Shown: positions 1 to 8,577, counted from the stretch's first letter. The stretch is 64,000 nucleotides of DNA from Marinilabiliaceae bacterium UBA5488 (GCA_002427105.1 DIPM01000027.1:1-64000); one strand, 5' to 3'. Notes: a model not told the origin generated them from the letters alone. Program-made: numbers and translations.

Positions 1-265
1 GAAAGAGATCGCAATCAGGTATACTACAACCATCGGTCTAATCATCGCCAGCGGTTGTTCCTTGCCGATACAAATATCGGTAAAAATGTTTATGTTTGTA
101 TAGCTATAGATGACGATTGTCCGATTAATTGGGGGCTAGACCAAGAGAAATGCTTCTTACAATGAAGATAAAATAGAAAGTTATTTGCTTGAGGAAGATA
201 ATTGGGGAGATGATGAATACATCCTCACCCTTTACCGCAGGTTTAAAGAGTATATATTTTTTTAG
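1..265 (+). pseudogene. 3' end of a frameshifted hypothetical gene (partial)
   Basis: The reading frame is open from the window edge to a TGA at 163-165, and a second frame (161-265) continues with a similar acidic, aromatic-rich composition (SYLLEEDNWGDDEYI) to a TAG at 263-265. The two parts look like one C-terminal region broken by a one-base shift near 160. I do not recognise the family. The start lies outside the window. It is followed by a strong terminator at 285-315. A real pair of unrelated frames cannot be excluded. Confidence 0.35.
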
Positions 266-284
266 TATATAATCTGATTATAAT

Positions 285-315
285 AAAAACAGCGGGCTTA
301 AAACCCGCTGTTTTT
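285..315. terminator. Rho-independent terminator, probably bidirectional
   Basis: An A-run and stem AAAAACAGCGGG (285-296) pair with CCCGCTGTTTTT (304-315) across a short loop. It follows the stop at 265 on the + strand and the end of the transposase remnant (323) on the - strand, so it can serve both. Confidence 0.8.
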
Positions 316-322
316 ATATGTT

Positions 323-756
323 TTAATAATACTCTAAATCAATATCCCCACTCATATCCAACAGTTGCCGTATAGGATATTTGGCAACTTCAACTTTATT
401 GGGTGAATAGCCTTTTCGGTTATGGCACTGTTGAGTTCTTCCAACGAGAAGAACTTTCTGTTACGGAGCTGGGCATACACACGGCTGTAAACGATTTTAA
501 CTTGATTTTCTACTAAACTTTTATCCTTTGGCCGCCCGGGACGAGCCGGGATTACCACACAACCATAATGATTAGCCATATCTTCCATGATGCGGTTGAT
601 TTGTGGTTCGTAAGCATCCGTTTTTACTACGGCTGATTTTAGGTTATCGCACACTATGATTTTAGGCGTGCCGCCCAAAGCCTCAAAACAAGATGTAAGT
701 GCATGGATAAAATCCATCCACAGATTAACACAGATTAACGCGGATTTTTTATCCAC
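323..756 (-). pseudogene. IS21-family transposase (IstA) remnant
   Basis: The minus-strand ORF 352-756 carries the end of an integrase core: GGTPKIIVCDN, then PARPGRPKDKSLVENQV, typical of IS21 IstA with the second Asp and the Glu of the DDE triad. The N-terminal DNA-binding half and first catalytic Asp are missing. The first ~15 codons are translated from an intergenic repeat (cacagattaacacagatta, 722-740), so the gene is cut by or fused to the repeat. Near 410 the frame shifts: the original C-terminus (RKGYSPNKVEVAKYPIRQLL... ending DIDLEYY) is readable in another frame down to a TAA at 323-325. No istB partner is present. It is not functional. Confidence 0.8.
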
Positions 757-766
757 TAATCGAAGA
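719..766. repeat. Dispersed 'cacagatta' intergenic repeat
   Basis: Positions 719-766 contain cacagattaacacagatta followed by cgcgga and atccacta. Similar words (cacagatta, atccacagatt, gcgcagatt) recur at 12036-12200. This looks like a dispersed non-coding repeat family. Here it supplies the first codons of the truncated transposase frame. Confidence 0.5.
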
Positions 767-913
767 TCGACGTAGTCAATTACACTAATTGGCCCTAATT
801 ATTTTATTGCACGAATTTAGTTAGGCTGATTTTCTATTCACACGAAATACTGCTCAAAATATGGAGGGTATTATGCCATAAACAATTTGAAGCATTGGCT
901 ATTTATTGTCAGC

Positions 914-1000
914 ATGAGTATTATTTTTACTATTTTAGCAGTTCTTGCAGTTCTTGTGGTTTGCTCTGCGGGAGGGATTATTTGCCTGTGTGATAATTGA
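914..1000 (+). CDS. Possible 28-residue hydrophobic peptide
   Basis: ATG at 914 opens a 28-codon frame ending TGA at 998-1000, nine bases before the next gene. The product is a single hydrophobic stretch (IIFTILAVLAVLVVCSAGG) with a Cys-rich end (ICLCDN). The open frame extends upstream to about 830 without a good start. A separate GGAGGG (863-868) is followed by ATG-CCA-TAA at 873. There is no clear ribosome binding site for 914. It may be a small membrane peptide, the tail of a decayed gene, or chance. The rest of 757-1009 shows no gene. Confidence 0.25.
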   Translation: MSIIFTILAVLAVLVVCSAGGIICLCDN

Positions 1001-1009
1001 TTAGCGCTG

Positions 1010-1480
1010 ATGCTTATGAGGACTTTGCTTCTGATTTGCTTGTATTTTTTTCTTTCAGTTTCAGCCTTTGCCGGGTCTGAACGCTTCTTCACGGTCTTAA
1101 GTCAGGGTTCGAGGGATGATGTTGAAAAGCTTATCCTGGATTACGAAGCTAAGGGGGATACAGGTTCACAGGCTAATATATATCGTGGGGCCTTATATGC
1201 GCGTATGGCCGGTTTGGTTAACACCCCGGTTCAGCGCCTTGAGTATTTTAAAAGGGGGAGGCTGCTTATTGAAGGGGAGATAAAGCAAAATGCAGATAAT
1301 ATTGAATATCGCTTTATCCGCTTGATAATTCAGGAGCAGGCTCCGTCTATTGTGAGGTATCGTGATAATATAGAGGAAGATTCAGCTATGATTATTGCGG
1401 GGTATGAAACGCTGGATGATGAACTAAAGCGAGAGATAGATAGATATGCAAAGACATCTAAACTGCTGAATATTCAATAA
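1010..1480 (+). CDS. Secreted conserved protein at the start of the flexirubin cluster
   Basis: This is a 156-residue protein with a clear signal peptide (MRTLLLICLYFFLSVSAFAG), so it should be periplasmic or surface-exposed. The ATG at 1016 fits the signal peptide slightly better than 1010. The mature part is mostly helical and charged, with no motif I can assign. It stands 76 bases ahead of the darA-like gene, in the same direction and with the same base use, which suggests it belongs to the pigment cluster. I do not know its function. An envelope accessory role in pigment placement is only an inference from position. Confidence 0.7.
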   Translation: MLMRTLLLICLYFFLSVSAFAGSERFFTVLSQGSRDDVEKLILDYEAKGDTGSQANIYRGALYARMAGLVNTPVQRLEYFKRGRLLIEGEIKQNADNIEYRFIRLIIQEQAPSIVRYRDNIEEDSAMIIAGYETLDDELKREIDRYAKTSKLLNIQ

Positions 1481-1500
1481 ATGGCAAAAGGTAAAGAGAG

Positions 1501-1520
1501 CACGAGTTGCAAACTCGCGC
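1501..1520. repeat. Short palindromic repeat
   Basis: CGAGTTGCAAACTCG (1503-1517) is a near-perfect palindrome (CGAGTT / AACTCG around GCA), flanked by cgcgc. It lies between the first cluster gene and the darA-like gene. It has no T-run, so it is more like a small dispersed palindrome than a terminator. Confidence 0.4.
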
Positions 1521-1556
1521 TAACAGAGTGATGAGTGATGAATTGATGAATGATAT

Positions 1557-2462
1557 ATGAAGATACTATTACTGTCTTACACGCAATCTGGGCAAATGGA
1601 TGAAATATGTGAAAGCTTTTTGCGTCCATTTCCGTCTTATTCTATAGATCATGTGAAGGTGAAGCCGCTAAAGCCCTTTCCTTTTCCCTGGACTTCGGGC
1701 ACTTTTTTTGATGCTATGCCCGAAACAGTGTTGGAGGAGCCTGTTGAGCTTGAGCCACTGATGATTCCGGCAGTTGATTATGATTTGATTGTTTTGGGAT
1801 ATCAGCCCTGGTTTTTGTCACCATCTTTGCCGACTTCTTCTCTATTGCGTGATGAAGAGTTTAAAAAGGCCGTAAAGGGCAAGCCTGTGGTAAGTATTAT
1901 CGGTTCACGCAATATGTGGGTTAGCTCTCAGCACAGCGTAAACTCATTGGTATCGGAGGCCGGAGCTACGGTTGTAGCGAATGTCCCTTTGGCGGATAAG
2001 ACGAATAATCTGCTAAGTGCGGTGACTATTTTATACTGGATGCTAAGTGGCAAAAAGGACAGGTTTTTAGGAATATTCCCAAAGCCGGGCGTAAGTGATG
2101 ATGACATTGCAGGAGCTTCAGGAGCAGGGGAGATAGTTTTGAAGTATGCCGAAAGTGGCGCTTATGATGGGTTGCAGGAGGCGCTTTGTGAAGCAGGTTT
2201 TGTAGAAGTATCAACAAATATTCTTTTTATCGAAAAGCGTGGAAAGATGCTTTTCCGGATATGGGCACGAATGATAAAGCACTATGGCAAAAGTGCCTCT
2301 TCCCGCAGGCGCTGGATTAGCTTTTTCAAATATTATCTTTTTATAGCTCTGTTTATTGTTGCTCCGATAGTATTGCTTGTTTACAATTTGTTATTTTTGC
2401 CCTTTCTGTTTCCTTCGGTAAAGCGAGAGAAGCAAAGAATAAAGCTAAACAGATATCAATAG
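1557..2462 (+). CDS. darA: Dialkylresorcinol biosynthesis protein DarA-like
   Basis: This 301-residue protein begins MKILLLSYTQSGQ, resembling the phosphate-binding loop of flavodoxin-like folds, and ends with a hydrophobic membrane segment (about 260-287) and a basic tail. Proteins of this size and layout next to a KAS III-type DarB are annotated as DarA in flexirubin producers. In the family, DarA and DarB act with an ACP to make the 2,5-dialkyl ring from two beta-keto acyl chains; DarA is assigned to the ring-forming or aromatising step. The neighbour at 2503 is the DarB-like ketosynthase, which supports the call. The exact chemistry of DarA, and whether flavin binds, cannot be read from sequence. 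Confidence 0.75.
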   Translation: MKILLLSYTQSGQMDEICESFLRPFPSYSIDHVKVKPLKPFPFPWTSGTFFDAMPETVLEEPVELEPLMIPAVDYDLIVLGYQPWFLSPSLPTSSLLRDEEFKKAVKGKPVVSIIGSRNMWVSSQHSVNSLVSEAGATVVANVPLADKTNNLLSAVTILYWMLSGKKDRFLGIFPKPGVSDDDIAGASGAGEIVLKYAESGAYDGLQEALCEAGFVEVSTNILFIEKRGKMLFRIWARMIKHYGKSASSRRRWISFFKYYLFIALFIVAPIVLLVYNLLFLPFLFPSVKREKQRIKLNRYQ

Positions 2463-2502
2463 ATTTTTAATAATGTAATTTATAAAGAGTTACTGCTGTA
2501 TT

Positions 2503-3642
2503 ATGGCCGATGTTTATATTAATAAAATTACTTCTTTTTTCCCAAATGATGCGGTGTCTAACGACGAGATGGAGGAGTATCTGGGATATATCGGAGGAGA
2601 GAAATCCAAATCGAAGCGCATTGTATTAAGAAGTAATGGTATTGAGCAACGTTACTATGCGCTAAAGAAGGGCGGTGAGGTAACTCATTCCAACGCCGAG
2701 TTGACAGCAATGGCCATTAAAAAACTGTTTGACAGTGGCGATGACTTAAAAAACATAGAGCTTCTTGCCTGTGGCACTACCAGTCCTGACGTGCTTTTGC
2801 CTTCACATGCGGTTATGGTTCACGGGCTTTTGCCCGGCACCTCGAATATAGAAGTCATCTCAAATTCCGGGGCATGTTGCTCGGGCATGCAATCTTTTAA
2901 GCATGCCTGGCTGGCTATTAAGGCAGGAGATAAGAAGGTGGCAGTAAGTACCGGCTCGGAACGTATTTCGCCTCAAATGCGTGCTTCTGCATTTGAAGAA
3001 GAGCTGAAGTATCTTGAGCGTATTGAAGCTAATCCTTACGTAGCCTTCGAGAAGGACTTTTTGCGCTGGATGCTTTCAGATGGAGCCGGCGCCTTTTTGC
3101 TTGAGTCCAAAAAGTCGGCAGAGGGTCCGACTTTAAAAGTGGAGTGGATAGAGCTCAGCTCATTTGCCAATGAGCTTGAGACCTGTATGTATATGGGCGG
3201 TGAAAAGGATGCGGATGGTAAGATGATAGGTTACCATGAAATGAGTGCTGAGGATCTAGTTAACAATTCAGTGCTTAGCCTGAAGCAGGATGTTAAGATG
3301 CTAAGTGAAAATATAGTGAACAAAGGCTTTAGCTTTTTGAGTGTTCTGCTTGGCAAAAAGGGAATTGATATTAACAGCATTGATTACTTTTTGCCTCACA
3401 TGTCGAGCCATTTCTTTAAGGATAAAATATATGAAGTTCTGGAAGCTAATAATATTGGTATTCCCTACGAGAAGTGGTTTTACAATTTGAAAACCAAGGG
3501 TAACGTAGGAGCGGGCTCGATATATATTATGTTGGAGGAGCTTTTTTATAGCGGCAAGTTGAAAAAGGGAGACAGGATTTTGCTGGCAGTTCCCGAAAGT
3601 GCTCGCTTCTCTTATGCCTTTGCCTTATTAACTGTCTGTTAG
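2503..3642 (+). CDS. darB: KAS III-like ketosynthase DarB (dialkylresorcinol condensing enzyme)
   Basis: This 379-residue thiolase-fold enzyme carries a KAS III-type triad: Cys126 in GACCSGM, His299 in LPHMSSH and Asn334 in KGNVGAG. The length is somewhat above FabH (about 320), as in DarB proteins. The expected role is condensing two beta-ketoacyl chains to the cyclohexanedione precursor of the dialkylresorcinol half of flexirubin. It lies 40 bases after the darA-like gene and two bases before the next ORF, so it is part of one transcription unit. Starter acyl lengths cannot be inferred. Confidence 0.85.
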   Translation: MADVYINKITSFFPNDAVSNDEMEEYLGYIGGEKSKSKRIVLRSNGIEQRYYALKKGGEVTHSNAELTAMAIKKLFDSGDDLKNIELLACGTTSPDVLLPSHAVMVHGLLPGTSNIEVISNSGACCSGMQSFKHAWLAIKAGDKKVAVSTGSERISPQMRASAFEEELKYLERIEANPYVAFEKDFLRWMLSDGAGAFLLESKKSAEGPTLKVEWIELSSFANELETCMYMGGEKDADGKMIGYHEMSAEDLVNNSVLSLKQDVKMLSENIVNKGFSFLSVLLGKKGIDINSIDYFLPHMSSHFFKDKIYEVLEANNIGIPYEKWFYNLKTKGNVGAGSIYIMLEELFYSGKLKKGDRILLAVPESARFSYAFALLTVC

Positions 3643-3644
3643 AC

Positions 3645-4043
3645 ATGAAGCTTGAAGAATTGCCACAGGAAAGGAGCGCGCTGAACGGATACACCCGCGA
3701 GCTTTGTTACGGGAAGGACGAAGAGGGGAAGTTCCGTCCCGGCCTGAGTAGCGGCTGGGAGGTAAAAGCCGCGGCGCTTGATTTAGCCTGGGACGATGTC
3801 AACGAGCGTATCGAGGAAGCGGCAGAGCTTGTAAAGCGCGGCAAGAAGAGTCCTCTCTATTATCTTATGATAAAGAATTTGATGGATAGCTCTATTTTGA
3901 GCAGTTACACGGGCTTATGGCGCATCAGGCTAAAGCGTCATTTCAAGCCATCTGTTTATAAGCGTCTGAGCGACAAGGTGCTGGCCAGGTATGCCGAAGC
4001 CTTTAATATAAGTGTAGAAGAAATTAGGGGGATGGAACTATAA
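3645..4043 (+). CDS. Conserved hypothetical protein of the flexirubin cluster
   Basis: This is a 132-residue soluble, basic, mostly helical protein with no signal peptide. Recognisable local words are LNGYTRELCYGKDEEG near the start and YKRLSDKVLARYAEAF near the end. No domain is recognised. ATG 3645 follows the darB stop by two bases, and its TAA overlaps the next ATG (TAATG at 4041-4045), so it is translationally coupled on both sides. The tight packing between darB and a BtrH-like gene suggests it works with one of them. Confidence 0.7.
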   Translation: MKLEELPQERSALNGYTRELCYGKDEEGKFRPGLSSGWEVKAAALDLAWDDVNERIEEAAELVKRGKKSPLYYLMIKNLMDSSILSSYTGLWRIRLKRHFKPSVYKRLSDKVLARYAEAFNISVEEIRGMEL

Positions 4044-5068
4044 TGGATAGCAAATTTGAGCATATTCAGTCGGCACACTGCGAAAATGGCGTTGTTGTAA
4101 AATTATTGAAATCAAGGGGTATAACTCAGATTAATGAACCTATGGCCTTCGGAATAGGTTCGGGTCTCTTCTACGTACATATTCCGTTTCTAAAGCTGAA
4201 TAATGCCCCGGCGCTCTCGTTCAGGACGATGCCCGGGAGGATTTTCAAGCAGACCTGCAATTTTCTGGATATTGATTTTGCGTCGAAACGGTTTGCCAAC
4301 CCCCGGAAAGCCGCGGCATATCTTGATAATTTGCTGGGACAGGGAATTGCTGTGGGATGTCAGGTTGGAGTATTTAATCTTTCCTATTTACCGGTAGAAT
4401 ATCGTTTCCATTTTAATGCTCATAATATAATAGTTTTCGGTAAGGAAGGGGGCTCTTATCTGATAAGTGACCCCACGATGGAGGCTCCCACGCGTCTTGA
4501 TGAGGCTGAGTTGTTGAAGGCCCGCTATGCGCGGGGTTTGTATGCTCCCAAGGGTCATCTTTACTATATACAAGGGAGCGGTGATTTGGCGATAAGCGAG
4601 GATGAGCTTCGCAGGGCCGTATTGAAAGGTATTAAGCGTAATGTTCGGGATATGCTTTATATACCGGGCAATATAGCAGGTGTTAAGGGCATCAAATACA
4701 CCGGGAATAATATCCGCAAGTGGCGCGACGAGCTGGGTCTTCGCAAGGCCGGTCGTTATCTGGGTCATATAGTCAGGATGCAGGAAGAGATAGGCACGGG
4801 AGGTGGCGGATTTCGTTTTTTATACGCGGCTTTTTTGCAGCAGGCAGCGGAGCTCTTTGACAATGAGCAGCTTGTGCGTGCGTCAGAAGAGTTTTCTCAT
4901 GCCGGCGATCTGTGGCGTGGATCAGCTGTAAAGATGGCCGGAGTGTTTAAGGGTCGTGCAAGCGAGCAGTCTGATTTTAACGAGATATCTGAGCTTTTTT
5001 ATGAGATTTCAGATCTTGAGAAAGGCGCGTTCCAGCGACTTTCAAAAATTGTCAAAGGCAATGTCTAA
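4043..5068 (+). CDS. BtrH-like N-terminal domain protein (DUF4872 type)
   Basis: This 341-residue protein starts like BtrH/papain-like acyltransferases: Cys13 in SAHCENGVV, GIGSG at 38-41, His127 in NAHNIIVFG and Asp in ISDPTME around 138. This is the layout of a Cys-His-Asp fold such as the BtrH N-terminal domain; BtrH transfers an acyl group from an ACP to an amine in butirosin synthesis. The C-terminal half is helical (DUF4872-like). It overlaps the ABC ATPase start by eight bases. A role as an acyl or ester transferase acting on an ACP-bound pigment intermediate is plausible but inferred; a C39-like peptidase is the alternative. Confidence 0.7.
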   Translation: MDSKFEHIQSAHCENGVVVKLLKSRGITQINEPMAFGIGSGLFYVHIPFLKLNNAPALSFRTMPGRIFKQTCNFLDIDFASKRFANPRKAAAYLDNLLGQGIAVGCQVGVFNLSYLPVEYRFHFNAHNIIVFGKEGGSYLISDPTMEAPTRLDEAELLKARYARGLYAPKGHLYYIQGSGDLAISEDELRRAVLKGIKRNVRDMLYIPGNIAGVKGIKYTGNNIRKWRDELGLRKAGRYLGHIVRMQEEIGTGGGGFRFLYAAFLQQAAELFDNEQLVRASEEFSHAGDLWRGSAVKMAGVFKGRASEQSDFNEISELFYEISDLEKGAFQRLSKIVKGNV

Positions 5069-5813
5069 GGTACTTATAGATATAGAGGGGGTAAAGAAGC
5101 GCTACGCGAAGGCCTCGGAGGATAGTTTGAAATCTGTTTCACTAAAGATTTTCGAAGGCGAGAAGTTTGGCATTTTTGGGCCAAACGGTGCCGGGAAGAC
5201 TACTCTTATCTCTATTCTCAGCCATATTCTTCCTTTTGATAAGGGTAGTATAAGCTATTATTCCAATGGCAATCCCATAGATTTTAAAAGTATAAAGCAG
5301 TGCATAGGCTTTGTTCCTCAGGATTTGGCCTTATACGATGATTTGACGGCAAGGCAGAATATCACTTATTTTGGGGCTTTATACAATATGGATGCCGCTA
5401 GTATAAAGCGACGTTCAAAGGAGCTTTTCGACCTTTTGGGTCTGTCGGTAGTGGCCGACAAAAAGGTAAGGACCTATTCAGGAGGGATGAAGCGTCGCTT
5501 GAACCTGATAGCCGGATTGATTCATAAGCCTTCTATTCTCTTTTTGGATGAGCCAACTGTCGGAGTTGATATCCAGAGTCGGAATGCGATACTAACTTTT
5601 CTGGACAGGATAAACAGTCAGGGTACCTCGCTGATTTACACCTCTCATCACCTCGACGAGGCGGAAAAGCTTTGTGACCGGGTTGGTGTTATTGATTACG
5701 GAGAGCTGATAGCAGTAGGCAATATTTCAGATTTACTCAATGATAATGGGGCCGAAAATTTGACTCAGCTGGTGATAAAACTTACGGGAAAGGAGTTTCG
5801 CGATAATGTATAA
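5061..5813 (+). CDS. ABC transporter ATP-binding protein
   Basis: The 250-residue ATPase has Walker A GPNGAGKTT (40-48), signature YSGGMKRR and Walker B ILFLDEPTVGVD followed by an H-loop (YTSHH). ATG 5061 is preferred over an in-frame start at 4956, because the latter would bury 35 codons in the preceding gene and the family starts near the chosen Met. It resembles the drug or lipid-linked exporter ATPases that pair with ABC-2 permeases. It overlaps both neighbours by eight bases (5061-5068 and 5806-5813), so the BtrH-like protein, ATPase and permease are probably made together. Confidence 0.9.
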   Translation: MSKVLIDIEGVKKRYAKASEDSLKSVSLKIFEGEKFGIFGPNGAGKTTLISILSHILPFDKGSISYYSNGNPIDFKSIKQCIGFVPQDLALYDDLTARQNITYFGALYNMDAASIKRRSKELFDLLGLSVVADKKVRTYSGGMKRRLNLIAGLIHKPSILFLDEPTVGVDIQSRNAILTFLDRINSQGTSLIYTSHHLDEAEKLCDRVGVIDYGELIAVGNISDLLNDNGAENLTQLVIKLTGKEFRDNV

Positions 5814-7077
5814 GTTCTGGATATCACTCAAGAAGGAGTACTACCTCCTTATCAACGACAAAACGGGCTTGACGCTTATGTTTCTTATGCCCCTGTTGCT
5901 GGTATTGATAATAACTATAATACAGGATAGCGCTTTCAAGGTAGTCAACGAGAATAAGATCACCCTTCTGATAGCCAATCATGACAAGGGAGAGCATGGA
6001 GCCGAGCTGGTGTCAATGCTAGGCAGCAGCGGAATGTTTGATGTTTCGGAGGGAGATGCTTACAGTCCTGAAGATTTAGACAGGATGGTAAGCAGTGGTA
6101 AGGTGCTGACGGGCTTGTATATCGCGGAAGATTTCTCTGAAAAGTTGGATTTGAAGTCTTTGGAGTTTAGCCAAAGTGTAATTAGCAATATGGGTTTTGG
6201 CGAAGAAGTATCGGGCGAGAAGGTAGCTTTGCCTTCTATTAAGTTTTTTAATGATGCCGCGCTTCAGGACAACTATGTTTATTCGATAATCAATGTTATC
6301 TATACTCATTTGAATGTGATTGAGATAAGCCGGATGGTTGAGGGCTTGTATCAGGAAATGGGCTATGAAGAGATACCTGAGGATGTGGCCTCGGGCTTAC
6401 TAAGTCAGAAGATTGAGATTGAGCGTTACAGAAGCGAAGAGTCGCGACCTATTCCCAACAGCACTCAGCACAATGTGCCGGCCTGGACGATATTTGCCAT
6501 GTTTTTTATGGTGATATCCCTGGGTACTAACCTGGTTCAAGAGAAGGCCAGCGGCAGCTTTCTTCGTCTGAAGGCTATGCCTTCGGGATTTGCTTTGGTA
6601 ATGATGAGTAAGCAGTTGGTATATATGCTGGTCGGCGCCTTGCAAGTCATCTTTATATTTAGTGTTGGAAGTTTTCTTTTTCCTGCTTTGAACCTGCCTC
6701 CGCTTTCGCTGGGTGAGACCAACCTTGGGGGTTTGCTGCTTGTAGTTTTTGTCAGCGCGTTTTCGGCAGTAAGTTATTCCCTGATGCTTGGTTCCCTGTC
6801 GAAAACCCAGGAGCAGTCGAACGGCTTTGGAGCTATCTCCGTGATTATATTTGCGGCGATAGGTGGAGTATGGGTTCCTACCTTTGTGATGCCTGATTAT
6901 ATGAAGCTACTAAGTCAGCTCTCTCCTTTGCACTGGTGCCTGGAAGCTTTTTATGTATTGTTTTTGCGTGACGGCGATTGGCGGAGTTTGCTAAAGCCGC
7001 TTTATATATTAGTAGTTTTTTCGTTAATTTGCCAACTTATTACCTACCTAAAATTAGCGAGGGATAAGGTGATCTAA
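5806..7077 (+). CDS. ABC-2 type transporter permease
   Basis: This 423-residue protein has one N-terminal membrane segment (about 20-40), a large extracytoplasmic domain (about 45-225) and five to six C-terminal segments from about 228 on, the standard ABC-2/YhfA layout. It pairs with the ATPase that it overlaps by eight bases. The cluster context suggests it moves a pigment precursor or finished lipid across the inner membrane; the substrate is not visible. Confidence 0.88.
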   Translation: MYKFWISLKKEYYLLINDKTGLTLMFLMPLLLVLIITIIQDSAFKVVNENKITLLIANHDKGEHGAELVSMLGSSGMFDVSEGDAYSPEDLDRMVSSGKVLTGLYIAEDFSEKLDLKSLEFSQSVISNMGFGEEVSGEKVALPSIKFFNDAALQDNYVYSIINVIYTHLNVIEISRMVEGLYQEMGYEEIPEDVASGLLSQKIEIERYRSEESRPIPNSTQHNVPAWTIFAMFFMVISLGTNLVQEKASGSFLRLKAMPSGFALVMMSKQLVYMLVGALQVIFIFSVGSFLFPALNLPPLSLGETNLGGLLLVVFVSAFSAVSYSLMLGSLSKTQEQSNGFGAISVIIFAAIGGVWVPTFVMPDYMKLLSQLSPLHWCLEAFYVLFLRDGDWRSLLKPLYILVVFSLICQLITYLKLARDKVI

Positions 7078-7088
7078 ATCTATTGATT

Positions 7089-7352
7089 ATGGACAAAGAA
7101 GCATTGAAAAGTGAATTGAAGGTACATTTAGTAAAGTATCTGAATATTCTGGATTACAAGCCTGAAGATATAGCAGATGATATGCCGCTTTTTGGTGAGG
7201 GTCTTGCCTTAGACTCGATCGACTCACTTGAGCTGATTGTTATGCTTGAGAGGGAGTATGGAATTAAGATTACCAATCCGGCCGACGGTCGCAAAATACT
7301 TACTAATATAGAGGCGATGGCCGACTATATTATGGAGCATAAGAAAGAGTAA
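7089..7352 (+). CDS. Acyl carrier protein (ACP 1)
   Basis: This 87-residue protein has the phosphopantetheine site Ser43 in LALDSIDSLEL. I chose ATG 7089; an in-frame TTG at 7083 would add two residues. It is closely similar to ACP 3 at 22204 (shared LFGxGLxLDSIDxLE and EYGIKI). It sits 22 bases before a KS and its CLF, so it probably carries the growing polyene chain, or the DarC role, in this module. Confidence 0.92.
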   Translation: MDKEALKSELKVHLVKYLNILDYKPEDIADDMPLFGEGLALDSIDSLELIVMLEREYGIKITNPADGRKILTNIEAMADYIMEHKKE

Positions 7353-7374
7353 GGGTTGTTATAAGGTCTTTCGA

Positions 7375-8577
7375 ATGTTACAGGCTCAGGATGAGGTTTA
7401 TATAAGCGGCTTTGGATGTATCACTCCAATTGGATCCAACGCGGAGGAATGTCTGTCGTCTTTGCGCAGCGGTAAAAGCGGGATAAGGCGGCCTGTGCTG
7501 TTTCAGTCGAAATATGCCTCCCTCTATCTTTTTGGCGAGGTTAGCCTGTCGAATGAAGAATTGCTGTCGCAGCTTGACGTTGCCGGTATGAAGGGCCTGA
7601 CCCGTACCGATCTTCTGGCTTTCAAGGCCTTTAAAGAAGCCGTGGAAAGCGCAGGGCTAAGCCCGGAAGAAATCTCCTCGCCCGATACAGCCTTTGTTTC
7701 GGCCAGCACGGTTGGGGGCATGTGCCTAACAGATCAGTTGTATAAAGACTCCAATCTGCTTACCAATGATTCCGAATATTTGGACTCCTACAGTTGTTCG
7801 GCTCATGCAAACCGCATAGTTGAAAGGTATCAGATAAAAGGGCCGGTTGATGTTATCAACACGGCCTGTTCCTCCTCGGCAAATGCTCTGATGCATGGAG
7901 CACGCCTGATTCGTTCGGGGCGCGCCAAACGCGCCATCGTTGGAGGCGTAGATTCCTTATCCAAATATACCGTAAACGGTTTTAATTCACTTCAGATATT
8001 GTCATCCGACAGATGCAAGCCCTTTGACAGTGAGCGCGATGGGCTTAACCTTGGGGAAGGGGCAGCTTATCTGGTTCTTGAGCGGGCTGATGAGCTGAAA
8101 GGCAAAAAAGCTTCGGCCCAGCTTGTAGGATATGGCAATAGCAATGACGCCTATCACACTTCCTCTATGTCGGACGAGGCAGTAGGGATTTTGAGAGCCA
8201 TAGGCGAGGCCGCTTCAATGGCCGGATTAAGTGGAAAGGAGATAGGATATATTAACGCTCACGGGACAGGAACGGAGAATAATGACAGTGTTGAAGCAGA
8301 GGCTTTCCGCAGATTTTTTGATCCGGTTCCACCCTTTAGTTCAACTAAGTCATATATCGGTCACACTCTTGGTGCAGCCGGAGGCATTGAGGCCATAATC
8401 TCTATTATGGCGCTAGGTCATGGTGAGCTCTATCCCAATTTGAACTTCAGTCGGGCCATACAGCCTCAGGGTCTTCATCCAATAACAGAATTTCGTAAGG
8501 CAGAGCTTGAATATGTTATGTCTAATTCGTATGGTTTCAGCGGCAACTGTACTTCATTGATTTTTAAGAAGGCGTGA
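7375..8577 (+). CDS. Beta-ketoacyl-ACP synthase (KS, module 1)
   Basis: This 400-residue FabF-type ketosynthase has a complete Cys-His-His triad: Cys165 in NTACSSSAN, His296 in NAHGTGT and His330 in YIGHTLGAAGG. The next ORF, starting one base after its stop, is a KS-like protein without the Cys, so the two should form a KS/CLF heterodimer as in type II PKS and aryl polyene systems. It is strikingly similar to the KS at 22518, including HGARLI and GLNLGEGA, which points to duplication of the module. Confidence 0.92.
   Translation: MLQAQDEVYISGFGCITPIGSNAEECLSSLRSGKSGIRRPVLFQSKYASLYLFGEVSLSNEELLSQLDVAGMKGLTRTDLLAFKAFKEAVESAGLSPEEISSPDTAFVSASTVGGMCLTDQLYKDSNLLTNDSEYLDSYSCSAHANRIVERYQIKGPVDVINTACSSSANALMHGARLIRSGRAKRAIVGGVDSLSKYTVNGFNSLQILSSDRCKPFDSERDGLNLGEGAAYLVLERADELKGKKASAQLVGYGNSNDAYHTSSMSDEAVGILRAIGEAASMAGLSGKEIGYINAHGTGTENNDSVEAEAFRRFFDPVPPFSSTKSYIGHTLGAAGGIEAIISIMALGHGELYPNLNFSRAIQPQGLHPITEFRKAELEYVMSNSYGFSGNCTSLIFKKA

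Noticed and set aside
871..1092. Minus-strand 73-residue ORF ahead of the cluster
   Set aside because: Basic low-complexity shadow across the signal peptide region of the + strand gene at 1010; no support.
4956..5060. Upstream start for the ABC ATPase
   Set aside because: Would add 35 residues inside the preceding gene that do not match ABC ATPases; ATG 5061 gives the usual N-terminus.
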